Shown: one piece after another, positions 28,983-37,587 of the stretch
How the letters are laid out: the number at the start of each line of letters is the position of its first letter
Position numbering within the stretch: the first letter of the stretch is position 1
Origin: 2-02-FULL-55-14 sp964534125
Lineage (GTDB): Bacteria; Bacteroidota; Ignavibacteria; UBA10030
Length of the DNA stretch: 64,000 nt
Reading direction: 5' to 3'
Assembly (NCBI GenBank): GCA_964534125.1
Contig: CAZHOJ010000004.1
Span: 239,715-303,714 of the forward strand
Made by a program: the position numbers and the translations under genes
The notes under the pieces: generated by a model
Database searches by the model: none
Told to the model about the DNA's origin: nothing
The model's input: only the letters and a program-made list of their open reading frames with translations

Positions 28983-29756
28983 ATGACCCGTCTGACCCGC
29001 TTCAATATTCGTTCCCATGACGTGAATGTCATTCACGAGGACGATGATATCCTGGTCCTCGATAAACCGGCCGGCCTTCTGGTGCTGCCCGACAGGTTCG
29101 ACCCCGGCATTCCCTCCGTCGTTTCCCTCTTCAAGGCGGGAGGCGACGAGGTGTTCATCGTCCATCGGATCGACAAGGACACCAGCGGCTGTCTTGTCCT
29201 CGCCCTGACGCCGGATGCCCATGCATTCCTCAGCCAGGAGTTCAGTTCTCATCGCGTCGGAAAGGTGTACAGCGCCATCTGCCATGGCCGGTTGGAGCAG
29301 GATGACGCCGTGGTCGATCTTCCTATCGGTGAGCATCAGGCGACCCACACGATGCGAATCGATCAGAAGAACGGAAAGCCGAGTGAGACCGCCATCTCCG
29401 TCAAGGAGCGCTTCCAGGGATTCATGCTTGTCGAAGCCCATCCCCGTACCGGCCGTACACATCAGATACGCGTTCATCTGAAGGCGCTTGGATGCCCTAT
29501 CCTGTCCGATCCCCTGTATGGGAACGGCCGGGCGTTCTACCTGTCGCGAACGAAACGGGACTATCGGAAGGGGAAGGAAGAAGAAAAGCCGCTCCTTGCG
29601 AGAACGGCTCTTCATGCTTCATCGATCGAGCTTCTCCATCCGCGGTCGCATCAGCCCGTCACCTTCTCTGCCCCGCTTCCAAAGGATATGCGGTCTGTGG
29701 TCCGCATGCTCCGGAAGTATGCACCTCCTCCACGACAATCTGGTCCTGCCGAATAG
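28983..29756 (+). CDS. RluA family RNA pseudouridine synthase
   Basis: This protein of about 257 residues has the RluA-type catalytic core: EDDDILVLDKPAGLLVLPD, the catalytic motif VHRIDKDTSGCLVLA with the essential Asp, and VEAHPRTGRTHQIRVHL. No S4 RNA-binding domain is present. It converts uridines in rRNA or tRNA to pseudouridine; the exact position cannot be assigned. In-frame ATGs at 28947 and 28962 are alternatives and none has a clear ribosome binding site. It is divergent from the glycosylase gene and converges on the adenosine-specific kinase gene. Confidence 0.88.
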   Translation: MTRLTRFNIRSHDVNVIHEDDDILVLDKPAGLLVLPDRFDPGIPSVVSLFKAGGDEVFIVHRIDKDTSGCLVLALTPDAHAFLSQEFSSHRVGKVYSAICHGRLEQDDAVVDLPIGEHQATHTMRIDQKNGKPSETAISVKERFQGFMLVEAHPRTGRTHQIRVHLKALGCPILSDPLYGNGRAFYLSRTKRDYRKGKEEEKPLLARTALHASSIELLHPRSHQPVTFSAPLPKDMRSVVRMLRKYAPPPRQSGPAE

Positions 29757-29783
29757 CTGTTCAGTCTCTCCAGTTCCCTTCTC

Positions 29784-30266
29784 TCAGAGCTTATACCCGA
29801 TGGTCCGGAGCAGCGCTTTCCGATCAGCAATATCCTTCTCGTTCTCGATCCCCTTCGTCCTGAAACCATCGATGACACCGACGACCCCGCGCCCTTGGTC
29901 GGACTCGACGATGAGCACCTCAGTCGGGTTGGCGGTGGCGCAGAAGATGCGGCACACCTCGGGGACATTTTTGACCGCGTTCAGGATGTTGACAGGGAAG
30001 CCATGCTGCATGAAGAGGATGAACGAATGCCCGCAGGAGAGGGCGAGCGCATTCTTCTGGGCGAGCTCAATGAGCGCGGGGTCGTTGCCTGCCCAACGCA
30101 CCAGGCACGGTCCGGAGGCCTCACAGAAGGCCAGCCCGAACTTCATCTGTGGATTCGTCTGAACGACAGCTTCAAAGATATCCTCGACGGTCTTGATGAA
30201 GTGAGACTGTCCGAGGATGAAGTTCATCTCCTCGGGCTTCTCGATGCGGACTGAGACGATGTTCAT
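29784..30266 (-). CDS. adenosine-specific kinase family protein
   Basis: This 160-residue protein resembles the adenosine-specific kinase family (Pfam PF04008), known mainly from archaea and some bacteria. Recognisable segments are NFILGQSHFIKTVEDI, KFGLAFCEASGPCLVRWAGND, NALALSCGHSFILFM, FPVNILNAVKNVPEVCRIFCATANPTEVLI and GVVGVIDGF. The ATG at 30266 overlaps the stop of the M64 peptidase gene (ATGA) and follows AGGAGG. It is the last gene of the recJ-ruv unit. The physiological role of the family is poorly defined. Confidence 0.88.
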   Translation of the reverse strand: MNIVSVRIEKPEEMNFILGQSHFIKTVEDIFEAVVQTNPQMKFGLAFCEASGPCLVRWAGNDPALIELAQKNALALSCGHSFILFMQHGFPVNILNAVKNVPEVCRIFCATANPTEVLIVESDQGRGVVGVIDGFRTKGIENEKDIADRKALLRTIGYKL

Positions 30267-31699
30267 GGTGCCTCCTGGTGTGTGGCGTTGGAGGGGGGTG
30301 CGTAAAGGTCGATAACCCGTTCGAGGCCGCCCTGGCATGCAGGGCAGAACGGGACGTCATTCCGCGTGAACATGATGCAATCGATCGCCGACCTGTAGTA
30401 CGCCTTGGCGTCGTAGTTCGCCCCCTGGAACGCGCCGATGCTCTTTGCATGCCGGGCATTCCCGAAAAGTTCGTGCTCCTTCCCCTGTTCCTCCCGGAAA
30501 AGTGCCGACATCTCGGATTCAGGCCTGTTCTGTGCACGGATCTCTCTCCTGCGTGCCTGAATGTCGCGCTGCATCGCTTCGAACTCCTCCTTCGGCCATG
30601 GGGTCGGGATGGGAGTCCCCGGCGTTACCTTGTCCTTCCACTTGAGGTTGTCCGGATCGAGCAGCGCCGTCGCGTTCGGCATCCAGGGCTCCGTGATCTT
30701 CGCCGGGGCCTGGTAGGCGGTGGGGGACGTGTAGTACTCATCTGCCAGACCGGCAAAGTGATGGCCGAACTCATGGATGAAGACGTAGTCGGCCCAGTCG
30801 TTGTCGATGGCGACCGTTGCGAACAGGTTGTAGATCCCGCCGCCGCCGTACGTCTCGTTATTGACGAGTATCTCGACGAACTCGTAGGGCGCCCAGCAGG
30901 CAGCCTCCCGCAGCGCTTTGTTGTCGAAGGTCAGGATGTATCTTTCAGAACCGAAGGCGTCATATGTGGACCCGATCGGATTGGACCGATGGATGCCGGT
31001 CGAAGGACGGGAGACGCCGGACTGGTCGGACGGGGGAACGATACCCCACACGTTGAACCGCGACCTGTTCGAACGGAAGGGCTCATGACGGAAGAACTCC
31101 TCCGTCACCCGCTGTGCGTCGCTCACGAACTTCTCCCTCTCCGCTGCCGTGTATCCGTCCCCGAGCAGGAGAATGTCGACCGATACCGCCGGATCACCGT
31201 TCCGTTCGATCGGAATAAGCTCCTGCTTCGCAGGATCAGCCCGGTGAATGAACATGTCTGCAGGATCGACACGCTGCGTCCACACTGTGCCGTATGTTCC
31301 ATCGGATGTTCTGCGGAGGATGATAACATCGACAGGTTCAGCGGGGCCGGGGAACCGAAGGGACTCGTGAAAGGTCCGGTTGATCTGTCCCGCTTCCTCA
31401 GTCGTGATCCACTCTGCGAAAATTGAACTGAACCCCCGCGCGTACGTCACGGCGCCCGCCGCAGTCCTGACCTCCCAGCGGTAATCACCGGTCATCAATG
31501 GATCCACAAATCCTTTCGTGTACCCCGGGAACGTCAATGGCTCGACCACGATACGGTCGAGGCTGAATGCCTCGAGCCCCGGCCCGCCGGTATGGAAGTA
31601 ATCAAGCCGCCATGTCGTCGGTTGGGGAGATTGAGCGGATAAGGTATTGGCAAGAAGGATGATGAAGAGGAGGGACAGGGTCGGATATGGTGTTCTCAT
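30263..31699 (-). CDS. secreted M64 family metallopeptidase
   Basis: This is a 478-residue exported zinc peptidase. A signal peptide (SLLFIILLANTLSAQ) is followed by an N-terminal beta domain and then the M64 catalytic region, with the zinc motif IHEFGHHFAGLADEYYT near residue 330. CPACQGGLERVID near the end adds a Cys pair. M64 includes IgA peptidase-like enzymes; the natural substrate here is unknown. It begins 13 bp after ruvB ends and overlaps the kinase gene by 4 bp, so it belongs to a recombination operon by position. The start follows a GGAG-like site; a longer frame reaches into ruvB. Confidence 0.9.
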   Translation of the reverse strand: MRTPYPTLSLLFIILLANTLSAQSPQPTTWRLDYFHTGGPGLEAFSLDRIVVEPLTFPGYTKGFVDPLMTGDYRWEVRTAAGAVTYARGFSSIFAEWITTEEAGQINRTFHESLRFPGPAEPVDVIILRRTSDGTYGTVWTQRVDPADMFIHRADPAKQELIPIERNGDPAVSVDILLLGDGYTAAEREKFVSDAQRVTEEFFRHEPFRSNRSRFNVWGIVPPSDQSGVSRPSTGIHRSNPIGSTYDAFGSERYILTFDNKALREAACWAPYEFVEILVNNETYGGGGIYNLFATVAIDNDWADYVFIHEFGHHFAGLADEYYTSPTAYQAPAKITEPWMPNATALLDPDNLKWKDKVTPGTPIPTPWPKEEFEAMQRDIQARRREIRAQNRPESEMSALFREEQGKEHELFGNARHAKSIGAFQGANYDAKAYYRSAIDCIMFTRNDVPFCPACQGGLERVIDLYAPPSNATHQEAP

Positions 31700-31712
31700 T
31701 CGGGACTCCGTG

Positions 31713-32753
31713 TCATAGTTCAAGGTTCTCCTGGCCGCTGCGGGTATGGCGCGTGACGCCAAGGTGCAGATAGGCAAGATCGGTGGCCTCCCTGCCGCGG
31801 GGTGTCCGGTGGATGAAGCCGGTCTGGATGAGGAACGGCTCGTAGACCTCTTCGAGCGTCCCGCCTTCCTCGCCGACCGCTACGGCGAGCGTGCTGATGC
31901 CGACAGGGCCCCCCTTGTATTTCTCGACGAGGGCGCTCAGAATCCGCTTGTCCATATCGTCGAGGCCGTATCGATCGACCTCCAGGGCCTGCAATGCCGT
32001 CTGGGCGACCTCCAGGGTCAGCACTCCTTTTGCATGGACGAGAGCAGGGTCGGCCTGAGCAAAATCACGGCACCGTCGGAGGAGCCTGTTCGCAATGCGT
32101 GGCGTTCCCCGCGACCTGCGCGCGATCTCCTCGATGGCATCTTCTTCAGAACGCACCTTCAGCAGCTTGGCTGACCGGCGGAGGATCCGGACGACCTGCT
32201 CGGTACTGTAGTAGTCGAGCCTGTTGCTGATGCCGAACCGAGAGCGAAGGGGGGAACTGAGAAGTCCTGCCCGGGTCGTAGCCCCGACGAGCGTGAACGG
32301 CTGAAGCCCCAACTGGACGGTTCGCGCTCCCGGCCCGCTCTCGATGATGATATCGACCCTGAAATCCTCCATGGCCGCATAGAGGTATTCTTCGATCTTT
32401 GCCGGCAGCCGGTGGATCTCGTCGATGAACAGCACGTCGTATGGTTCGAGGGAGGTGAGGATACCGGCCAGGTCGCCGGGTTTCTCGAGGGCAGGCCCCG
32501 ATGTGACCCGTATGCGGGTGCCCAGCTCGTGCGAAATGATGTGGGAGAGGGTCGTTTTGCCCAGGCCGGGGGGACCGGTCAGAAGGACATGGTCGAGCGG
32601 CTCCTTGCGTTTTCGGGCCGCTGCGATGAATATCTTCAGGTTCTCAACGATCGACTCCTGGCCCACGAACTCCATGAACACCGCAGGACGAAGCGCGCGG
32701 TCAGATTCGAGATCCTGTGGGGTCGCGTCGGGGCGGGTGGTGTCGTTTCGCAT
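31713..32753 (-). CDS. ruvB: Holliday junction branch-migration ATPase RuvB
   Basis: This 346-residue AAA+ motor works with RuvA to migrate Holliday junctions. FMEFVGQESIVENLKIFI, Walker A GPPGLGKTTLSHI, Walker B LFIDEIHRLP, VGATTRAGLLSSPLRSRFG and the winged-helix C-terminal YEPFLIQTGFIHRTPRGREAT are all present. Length is normal. It is separated from ruvA by 218 bp of repeat-rich DNA although ruvC and ruvA overlap, so it may have its own promoter there. Confidence 0.98.
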   Translation of the reverse strand: MRNDTTRPDATPQDLESDRALRPAVFMEFVGQESIVENLKIFIAAARKRKEPLDHVLLTGPPGLGKTTLSHIISHELGTRIRVTSGPALEKPGDLAGILTSLEPYDVLFIDEIHRLPAKIEEYLYAAMEDFRVDIIIESGPGARTVQLGLQPFTLVGATTRAGLLSSPLRSRFGISNRLDYYSTEQVVRILRRSAKLLKVRSEEDAIEEIARRSRGTPRIANRLLRRCRDFAQADPALVHAKGVLTLEVAQTALQALEVDRYGLDDMDKRILSALVEKYKGGPVGISTLAVAVGEEGGTLEEVYEPFLIQTGFIHRTPRGREATDLAYLHLGVTRHTRSGQENLEL

Positions 32754-32824
32754 GCGATGAATCTAGCGAGAAAGGGAGGGAGGTGCAAGGATGTACCGGG
32801 AGGAAAGGGAAAGAGGGGAATGCG

Positions 32825-32948
32825 GCAAGCGAAAAGTGAAAAGCGAAGAGTGAAACGTGTGGAGTCTGCAGGATGGATCTATGACGAGGCTACATCAGCA
32901 ACAGCGCGACATCCACATTTCGCTTTTCGCCCCCCTGCTTTACGATCC
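32825..32948. repeat. 7-bp-period repeats with inverted second array in the ruvA-ruvB gap
   Basis: Five heptamers run 32825-32859: GCAAGCG, AAAAGTG, AAAAGCG, AAGAGTG, AAACGTG. A second array of opposite sense runs 32914-32948: CACATTT, CGCTTTT, CGCCCCC, CTGCTTT, ACGATCC. GAAAAGCGAA (32838-32847) and TTCGCTTTTC (32919-32928) are exact complements, so the two arrays can fold together. No reading frame is supported here. Confidence 0.7.
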
Positions 32949-32971
32949 TATTCCTTTTCGCCACGAAAGAC

Positions 32972-33580
32972 CTACTTTGCCCCTGTCATCCTCAGCGCCA
33001 TCTTCACCAGGTCTTCGACGGTCAGATCACGCGAGGCATCTTCGCTCAGTGCAGAACGGACGGCCTTCTCTGCAACGGACCGTTGGTAACCGAGGGCGAG
33101 GAGCGCCTCAAGAGCCTCCGTGCGGACTTCCATGGGGGTCGACGAGCGTACAGCGACCGCGTCCCGGCCTCCGCCAGCCTTCTCCAGCTTCTCGCGCAGT
33201 TCGATGACGATCCGTTCAGCGGTCTTCTTCCCGATGCCGGGAATGCCGGTCAGGGCCTTCGTGTTGCCGGTGCCGATGAGCGAGCGAAGGTCCGTCGAGG
33301 AAATGCCCGACAGGATGTTCTGCGCAAGACGGGGGCCGATCCCGTTGACGGCGATGAGGTTCCTGAACATCATGCGTTCATCCTCGGTGGCGAACCCGAA
33401 CAGGACGAGCGCATCTTCGCGGACCTGGAGGTATGTGAGGAGTGTGACAGTCATTCCCGCGTCGCCGAGGGAAGAGAATGTCGAGAGAGGAATGTTCACC
33501 GCATAGCCGACGCCGTGGACGTCGAGGACGATCTCGGTCGGCGTCTTGGAGACGAGTTGTCCTGTGAGAGTGGCGATCAT
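32972..33580 (-). CDS. ruvA: Holliday junction DNA helicase subunit RuvA
   Basis: This 202-residue Holliday-junction-binding protein has an N-terminal OB fold (MIATLTGQLVSKTPTEIVLDVHGVGYAV), tandem helix-hairpin-helix motifs (NLIAVNGIGPRLAQNIL and LTGIPGIGKKTAERIVIEL) and a C-terminal RuvB-binding three-helix domain (ALLALGYQRSVAEKAV). The ATG overlaps the ruvC stop codon (ATGA), indicating coupling. It targets RuvB to junctions. Confidence 0.98.
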   Translation of the reverse strand: MIATLTGQLVSKTPTEIVLDVHGVGYAVNIPLSTFSSLGDAGMTVTLLTYLQVREDALVLFGFATEDERMMFRNLIAVNGIGPRLAQNILSGISSTDLRSLIGTGNTKALTGIPGIGKKTAERIVIELREKLEKAGGGRDAVAVRSSTPMEVRTEALEALLALGYQRSVAEKAVRSALSEDASRDLTVEDLVKMALRMTGAK

Positions 33581-34131
33581 CTGACGTTGAGGACCTTTTC
33601 GGGGTGGGCTTCGAGGAATTCTTTCCAGGAACTGCCTCGGGATGGCCGTCGGCGCCCGGAGCCCTGCGTGGCATGCAGGTGACAGAGGGCGACAGCGACA
33701 GCGTCCGTCGCATCCAGTTCCTTCGGGGTGGACCGCAGATGCAGCAGCTGCTTGACCATGTACTGTACACGCTGCTTCGAGGCGCCGCCGTTCCCAGTAA
33801 CGGCCTGTTTCACTTCTCGGGGGGAGTATTCGGCGGTCGGGACCTCACGCAGCACTGCGGCAAGGATAGAGACGCCGCGAGCGTGCCCGATCTTCAAAGC
33901 ACTCTGGGCATTCTTGCCGTAGAACGCCGTCTCGATCGCACATTCGTCCGGCCGATGAGTGTCGATGATGCCGGTCAGGCCGTCATAAATGGCGCGAAGT
34001 CGGAGCGGCATGCTGAGACCGGGCTTGTTCTTCACGGTCCCGCAGCCCAGCATCTCAAGGGATCGGTCGCCCGTTTCGATGACGCCCCATCCGGTGACGA
34101 GCGTACCAGGATCGATACCCAGGATGATCAT
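33577..34131 (-). CDS. ruvC: crossover junction endodeoxyribonuclease RuvC
   Basis: This 184-residue Holliday junction resolvase has all four acidic catalytic residues: GIDPGTLVTGWG (Asp7), CAIETAFYGKNAQSALKIGHARG (Glu near 67) and LDATDAVAVALCH (two Asp near 140). It cleaves junctions that RuvAB migrates. It lies 12 bp after recJ and overlaps ruvA by 4 bp. Confidence 0.98.
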   Translation of the reverse strand: MIILGIDPGTLVTGWGVIETGDRSLEMLGCGTVKNKPGLSMPLRLRAIYDGLTGIIDTHRPDECAIETAFYGKNAQSALKIGHARGVSILAAVLREVPTAEYSPREVKQAVTGNGGASKQRVQYMVKQLLHLRSTPKELDATDAVAVALCHLHATQGSGRRRPSRGSSWKEFLEAHPEKVLNVR

Positions 34132-34143
34132 AGCACTGCGGCC

Positions 34144-35922
34144 TCAGTTGACCGGGACTGCTTTTTCCTGATCCGGGACCTGGATGTCCCTGATCTTCAG
34201 CTGCGGGACCACCTCACCCCGGTATTCGTTCTCGTCGAGCGAGAATGCCAGGTCGACCCCTGTCATGCCCTGACGGATCCTCTCGAGCAGGTGGCCCAGA
34301 TTGAACCCGATGGCGTCGATGACGAAGGTCCCCTTTTTCACCTTGAACTTCAGATGGTTCTTGCCGACGATCCGCGGTGTACCGACGATCCCGACATCGC
34401 GGACAGCGAAGACTGGGCGCATATTGTCCGGACCGAAAGGCGCGAACTGCTGCAGGATGCGGATGAACTTCGGGGTGATGTCGCTGAGCGAGATCTCTGC
34501 ATCGATCCGCAGTTCGGGGATGAGCAGCTCCCCCGTCAGGGCTTCCTGAGCGATCTTCGCGAACGCCTCGCGGAAGGCAGGGATATTGGACGGTTCGACC
34601 GTGAGGCCGGCTGCATACTTGTGCCCGCCGAACTGCACAAGATATTCTTCGCATTGCTTGAGGGCGTCGTGGATGTTGAAGCCGCTGACGCTCCGCGCTG
34701 AACCTTTCGCGACGCCGTCGATGGTCGTGAGCATCACCGTCGGCCGGTAATACTGTTCGACCAGCCGTGAGGCAACGATACCGATGACGCCAGGGTGCCA
34801 GTCGTCCTTGTGAAGGACGATCGCCGGCGTTTCGCTTGTCATCATCTCCTTGACGATTGCGTCGGCCTCTTCGAACGTCTCGCTGTCTATTTTGCGGCGT
34901 TCGATGTTCTCGTTCTCGAGCACCCGCGCCAGGGAAAGCGCCTCCGAGTACGACTCCGCGGCGAGAAGGGCGACGGCGCGTTTTGCGTCACCCAGCCGTC
35001 CGACGGCATTGATACGGGGAGCGAGCACAAAGACGGACTGGCCGGAGTTGATGCGTCCGGGCGTGAGGCCTGCCGTATCGATAAGCGCCTGGAGGCCCGG
35101 AAGCGGCTGAGAGTTTATCCCTTCCAGTCCGAGACGGGCGACCACACGGTTCTCGCCGGTCAGGGGGACGATGTCAGCCGTCGTTGCCAGTGCGACATAC
35201 TGCAGGTACGGAGCGAGCGGTTCCTCTCCGGTCTGGTCGAGTGTCTCGCGTATCTCTTCGACCGATGCAATGGCCTGGATGAGCTTGAACGCGACTCCGG
35301 CTCCGCAGAGGGGTTTGAACGGATAGGTGCATCCGGGCTGGAGGGGATCGAGCACCGCGACGGCGCGGGGGACCTCAGGACCGGGTTCATGATGGTCGCA
35401 GATGACGACGTCGATGCCGAGCGCGGCAGCGGCGTCCACCTGTGCAACGGATGTGATGCCGCAGTCGACCGTCACGATGAGCGTCGGACCCGACTGGCGC
35501 ACGCTCTCGAGGCCGGCGTCGGAGAGGCCGTACCCTTCCCGCTGCCGGTCGGGGATGAAGTAGGTGACATCGCCGCCGATGCTCCGGAAGAACGTCCACA
35601 GCAATGTCGTGCCGTTCGTTCCGTCCACGTCGTAGTCCCCGTAGACGAGGATGCGCTCCTTGTTCCGGATAGCCTGCAGGACACGCTCGACAGCGCGGTC
35701 CATACCGAGCATCAAGAACGGATCATGCAGATTGCTGATGTCGGGCCGGAAGAACGAGCGCGCTTTTTCGAACGTGTCGATGGAACGCCGGACGAGGATG
35801 TCGGCGAGGATCGGCGAGATCGAAAGCTCGTCGGCGAGAGCCCGCGCCTTCTCCTGTTGGTCGGACGTCATCGAACCGTTCTCCGATCCGACGGTCCAGC
35901 GATATGTGCGTGCTTTTGTCAT
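34144..35922 (-). CDS. recJ: single-stranded-DNA-specific exonuclease RecJ
   Basis: This 592-residue DHH-family exonuclease degrades single strands 5' to 3' in recombination and repair. Motifs are VYGDYDVDGTNG (motif I), TVDCGITS, VVICDHHEPGPE (DHH motif III), RINAVGRLGDAKRAVALL and the DHHA1 GGHKYAAGLTVE, followed by a C-terminal OB domain. Length is normal. The ATG is preceded by AGGAGA. It is the first gene of the recJ-ruvC-ruvA-ruvB-M64-kinase unit. Confidence 0.98.
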   Translation of the reverse strand: MTKARTYRWTVGSENGSMTSDQQEKARALADELSISPILADILVRRSIDTFEKARSFFRPDISNLHDPFLMLGMDRAVERVLQAIRNKERILVYGDYDVDGTNGTTLLWTFFRSIGGDVTYFIPDRQREGYGLSDAGLESVRQSGPTLIVTVDCGITSVAQVDAAAALGIDVVICDHHEPGPEVPRAVAVLDPLQPGCTYPFKPLCGAGVAFKLIQAIASVEEIRETLDQTGEEPLAPYLQYVALATTADIVPLTGENRVVARLGLEGINSQPLPGLQALIDTAGLTPGRINSGQSVFVLAPRINAVGRLGDAKRAVALLAAESYSEALSLARVLENENIERRKIDSETFEEADAIVKEMMTSETPAIVLHKDDWHPGVIGIVASRLVEQYYRPTVMLTTIDGVAKGSARSVSGFNIHDALKQCEEYLVQFGGHKYAAGLTVEPSNIPAFREAFAKIAQEALTGELLIPELRIDAEISLSDITPKFIRILQQFAPFGPDNMRPVFAVRDVGIVGTPRIVGKNHLKFKVKKGTFVIDAIGFNLGHLLERIRQGMTGVDLAFSLDENEYRGEVVPQLKIRDIQVPDQEKAVPVN

Positions 35923-35964
35923 ACTCGTTCTCCTCTCTCCATGTCCTCAACACTGAAATAGAAG

Positions 35965-36371
35965 GGGGCCGTCGATAAGCCGAATTCTGTCTTTTCCGCC
36001 CGAGGCGGAAGAGGCAGCCATTTATCTGATGCGACCTACCCGGTCTGTCCCGAAAGTTGAGCGGGCAGCTCTCCTCTCCGCCGAAGCAGAGAAACAGACC
36101 TTACGCGGTCTTGCACCGGATGGGGTTTTTCGTGCCGGAGTCATTGCTGGCTCCGCGGTGGTCTCTTACACCACCTTTTCACCCTTACCCCTTCGACTCA
36201 GCACGCTGAAGCATGCGTCGCTCGGGGGCGGTATGTTTTCTGTGACACTGTCCGTTTCACCGGGGTATGGCCCGATGAACCCACGCTTGACGCGTGGCAT
36301 CCTGCCCTATGGTGTTCGGACTTTCCTCCCTGCGATGCGGATGCATCACAGAGCGGCTGCCTGACGGCCCC
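35965..36371 (-). ncRNA. rnpB: RNase P RNA (bacterial type A)
   Basis: This is the catalytic RNA of RNase P, which matures tRNA 5' ends. On the minus strand the 5' stem GGGGCCGUC (36371-36363) pairs with the 3' stem GACGGCCCC (35973-35965), forming P1. Between them, in order, are the conserved GAGGAAAGUCCGAACA, the ACAGAAAACAUACCGCC segment, AAGGGUGAAAAGGUGGUGUA with its hairpin, GCAAGACC, GGUAGGUCGC and the 3' ACAGAAUUCGGCUUAU. The length (about 407 nt) is normal for type A. Exact ends are set from P1 pairing. It is flanked by the RNase H gene upstream and recJ downstream on the same strand. Confidence 0.97.
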
Positions 36372-36388
36372 ACACACTTGTCTTATGA

Positions 36389-36841
36389 TCATGTCCCCGG
36401 GAAGAGCGTTCCCCCAAGGAGGGTCGGGTCCTCCAGCGGAAGCTTGCTGTCGATCCCGAGATTTGCCAACTGGTCCGCTTCGCGGTTCTCTTCACGGGGG
36501 ATGTGCCGCATTTCCAGCTTCAGGCCGCCCGCCCTGATTGCCGCGTGGACGCGCTCAGCCCATTGGCGCAGAACCTTGTCCTTGATCTTATAAGCACCCT
36601 GCATCTGCCGGACCATCAGTTCGCTGTCCGAGTGCAGGACGAGATGCGAGCACTTGTGGCGCCGTGCGAGCTCCACGCCCGCGAGCAAGGCCGCATATTC
36701 GGCACGGTTGTTCGTCGACAGACCAAGATAACCGGAGATCCGTTCAAGCACAGTCCCCGCCGGGTCCTTCAGTATAACACCGATGCCGCTTTCCCCCGGA
36801 TTTCCGCGGGACGCTCCGTCGGTAAATGCCTGAAGGGTCAC
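36389..36841 (-). CDS. ribonuclease H-like protein (RNase HI family)
   Basis: This 150-residue RNase H fold protein has the acidic catalytic set: FTDGASRGNPG (Asp8), STNNRAEYAALLAG (Glu), LVLHSDSELMVRQMQG (Asp) and REENREADQLANLG (final Asp). It probably cleaves RNA in RNA-DNA hybrids. The GTG start overlaps the stop of the zinc-ribbon gene (GTGA). It resembles the short RnhA-like proteins of Gram-positive and FCB bacteria more than E. coli RNase HI, so no gene symbol is given. rnpB follows within 20 bp. Confidence 0.92.
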   Translation of the reverse strand: MTLQAFTDGASRGNPGESGIGVILKDPAGTVLERISGYLGLSTNNRAEYAALLAGVELARRHKCSHLVLHSDSELMVRQMQGAYKIKDKVLRQWAERVHAAIRAGGLKLEMRHIPREENREADQLANLGIDSKLPLEDPTLLGGTLFPGT

Positions 36842-37569
36842 GCGTCGGGCCCGCCTGCCTCGACGATCTCATCGGACACGAGGAGCCGGCCGCACCGTTC
36901 ACAGGTCATGAACATATCGTTCTTGCGCAGTTCCAGGACCTTTTGTGGCGGGACACGGTTGAAGCACCCTCCGCAGGCATTCCGGCGGACAGGGACGACG
37001 GCCCGACCGTCCTTCGCCTTGCGAATGCGCTCATACATGGTCAGGTCGGGCTTCTTCAGCCGGACGGCGATCTTCTCCCGCTCATGCCTCAGCTTGAGCT
37101 CCTCCTCTTCGTGCTCCTTGTTCACAGCGTCGAGCTCCTTCTGACGCTCTTCAAGCTCTTTTTCAAGCTCAGCGATGTCCGGAGCGAGCTTCTCGGCATC
37201 CTCTTTTGCAGTTCCCGCCTTGCCTTCAAGCACATCCATCTCCCGTGAGAGCGTTGTGATGCGCGTCTGGGCGACATCGATCTCCCGGGCCAGCATATCG
37301 TACTGCTTGTTGGTCTTGACCTCGAATTGCTGCGTCTTCCACTTCTCGATCTTTGTCTTGAGGTCGACGATATCGGAATCGATGGAGTCCCGTTTTGAGA
37401 GGGTCTGAAGGACCGCATTCCGGAGCGATTCCTCGCTGGCGCGTTTCTCATCCAGGTCCTGCGTGAGCCGGGCGACGATGCCGGGAAGGTCTCCCTTGAG
37501 CTCATGAAGCTCATCCAATTGGGTGTCGACACGTTGAAGGCTATACAGCAGTCGAAGACGGTTTTCCAC
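36838..37569 (-). CDS. coiled-coil zinc-ribbon protein (C4-type, DUF164-like)
   Basis: The 243-residue protein is a long charged coiled coil (about residues 10-185) ending in a C4 zinc ribbon, CGGCFNRVP with CERCGRLL. This is the layout of the CT398/HP0958-like family (C4-type zinc ribbon domain proteins), whose members have been tied to secretion or to RNA and sigma-54 binding in other bacteria; the role here is unknown. The frame starts at a GTG 18 bp after the NIF3 gene and overlaps the RNase H gene by 4 bp. Confidence 0.87.
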   Translation of the reverse strand: MENRLRLLYSLQRVDTQLDELHELKGDLPGIVARLTQDLDEKRASEESLRNAVLQTLSKRDSIDSDIVDLKTKIEKWKTQQFEVKTNKQYDMLAREIDVAQTRITTLSREMDVLEGKAGTAKEDAEKLAPDIAELEKELEERQKELDAVNKEHEEEELKLRHEREKIAVRLKKPDLTMYERIRKAKDGRAVVPVRRNACGGCFNRVPPQKVLELRKNDMFMTCERCGRLLVSDEIVEAGGPDA

Positions 37570-37587
37570 TGTTCGTATGCTCCGTTG

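Noticed and set aside
30278..31426. A 382-codon plus-strand frame opposite the M64 peptidase gene
   Set aside because: The M64 frame has the signal peptide, zinc motif and ribosome binding site; the opposite frame has none.
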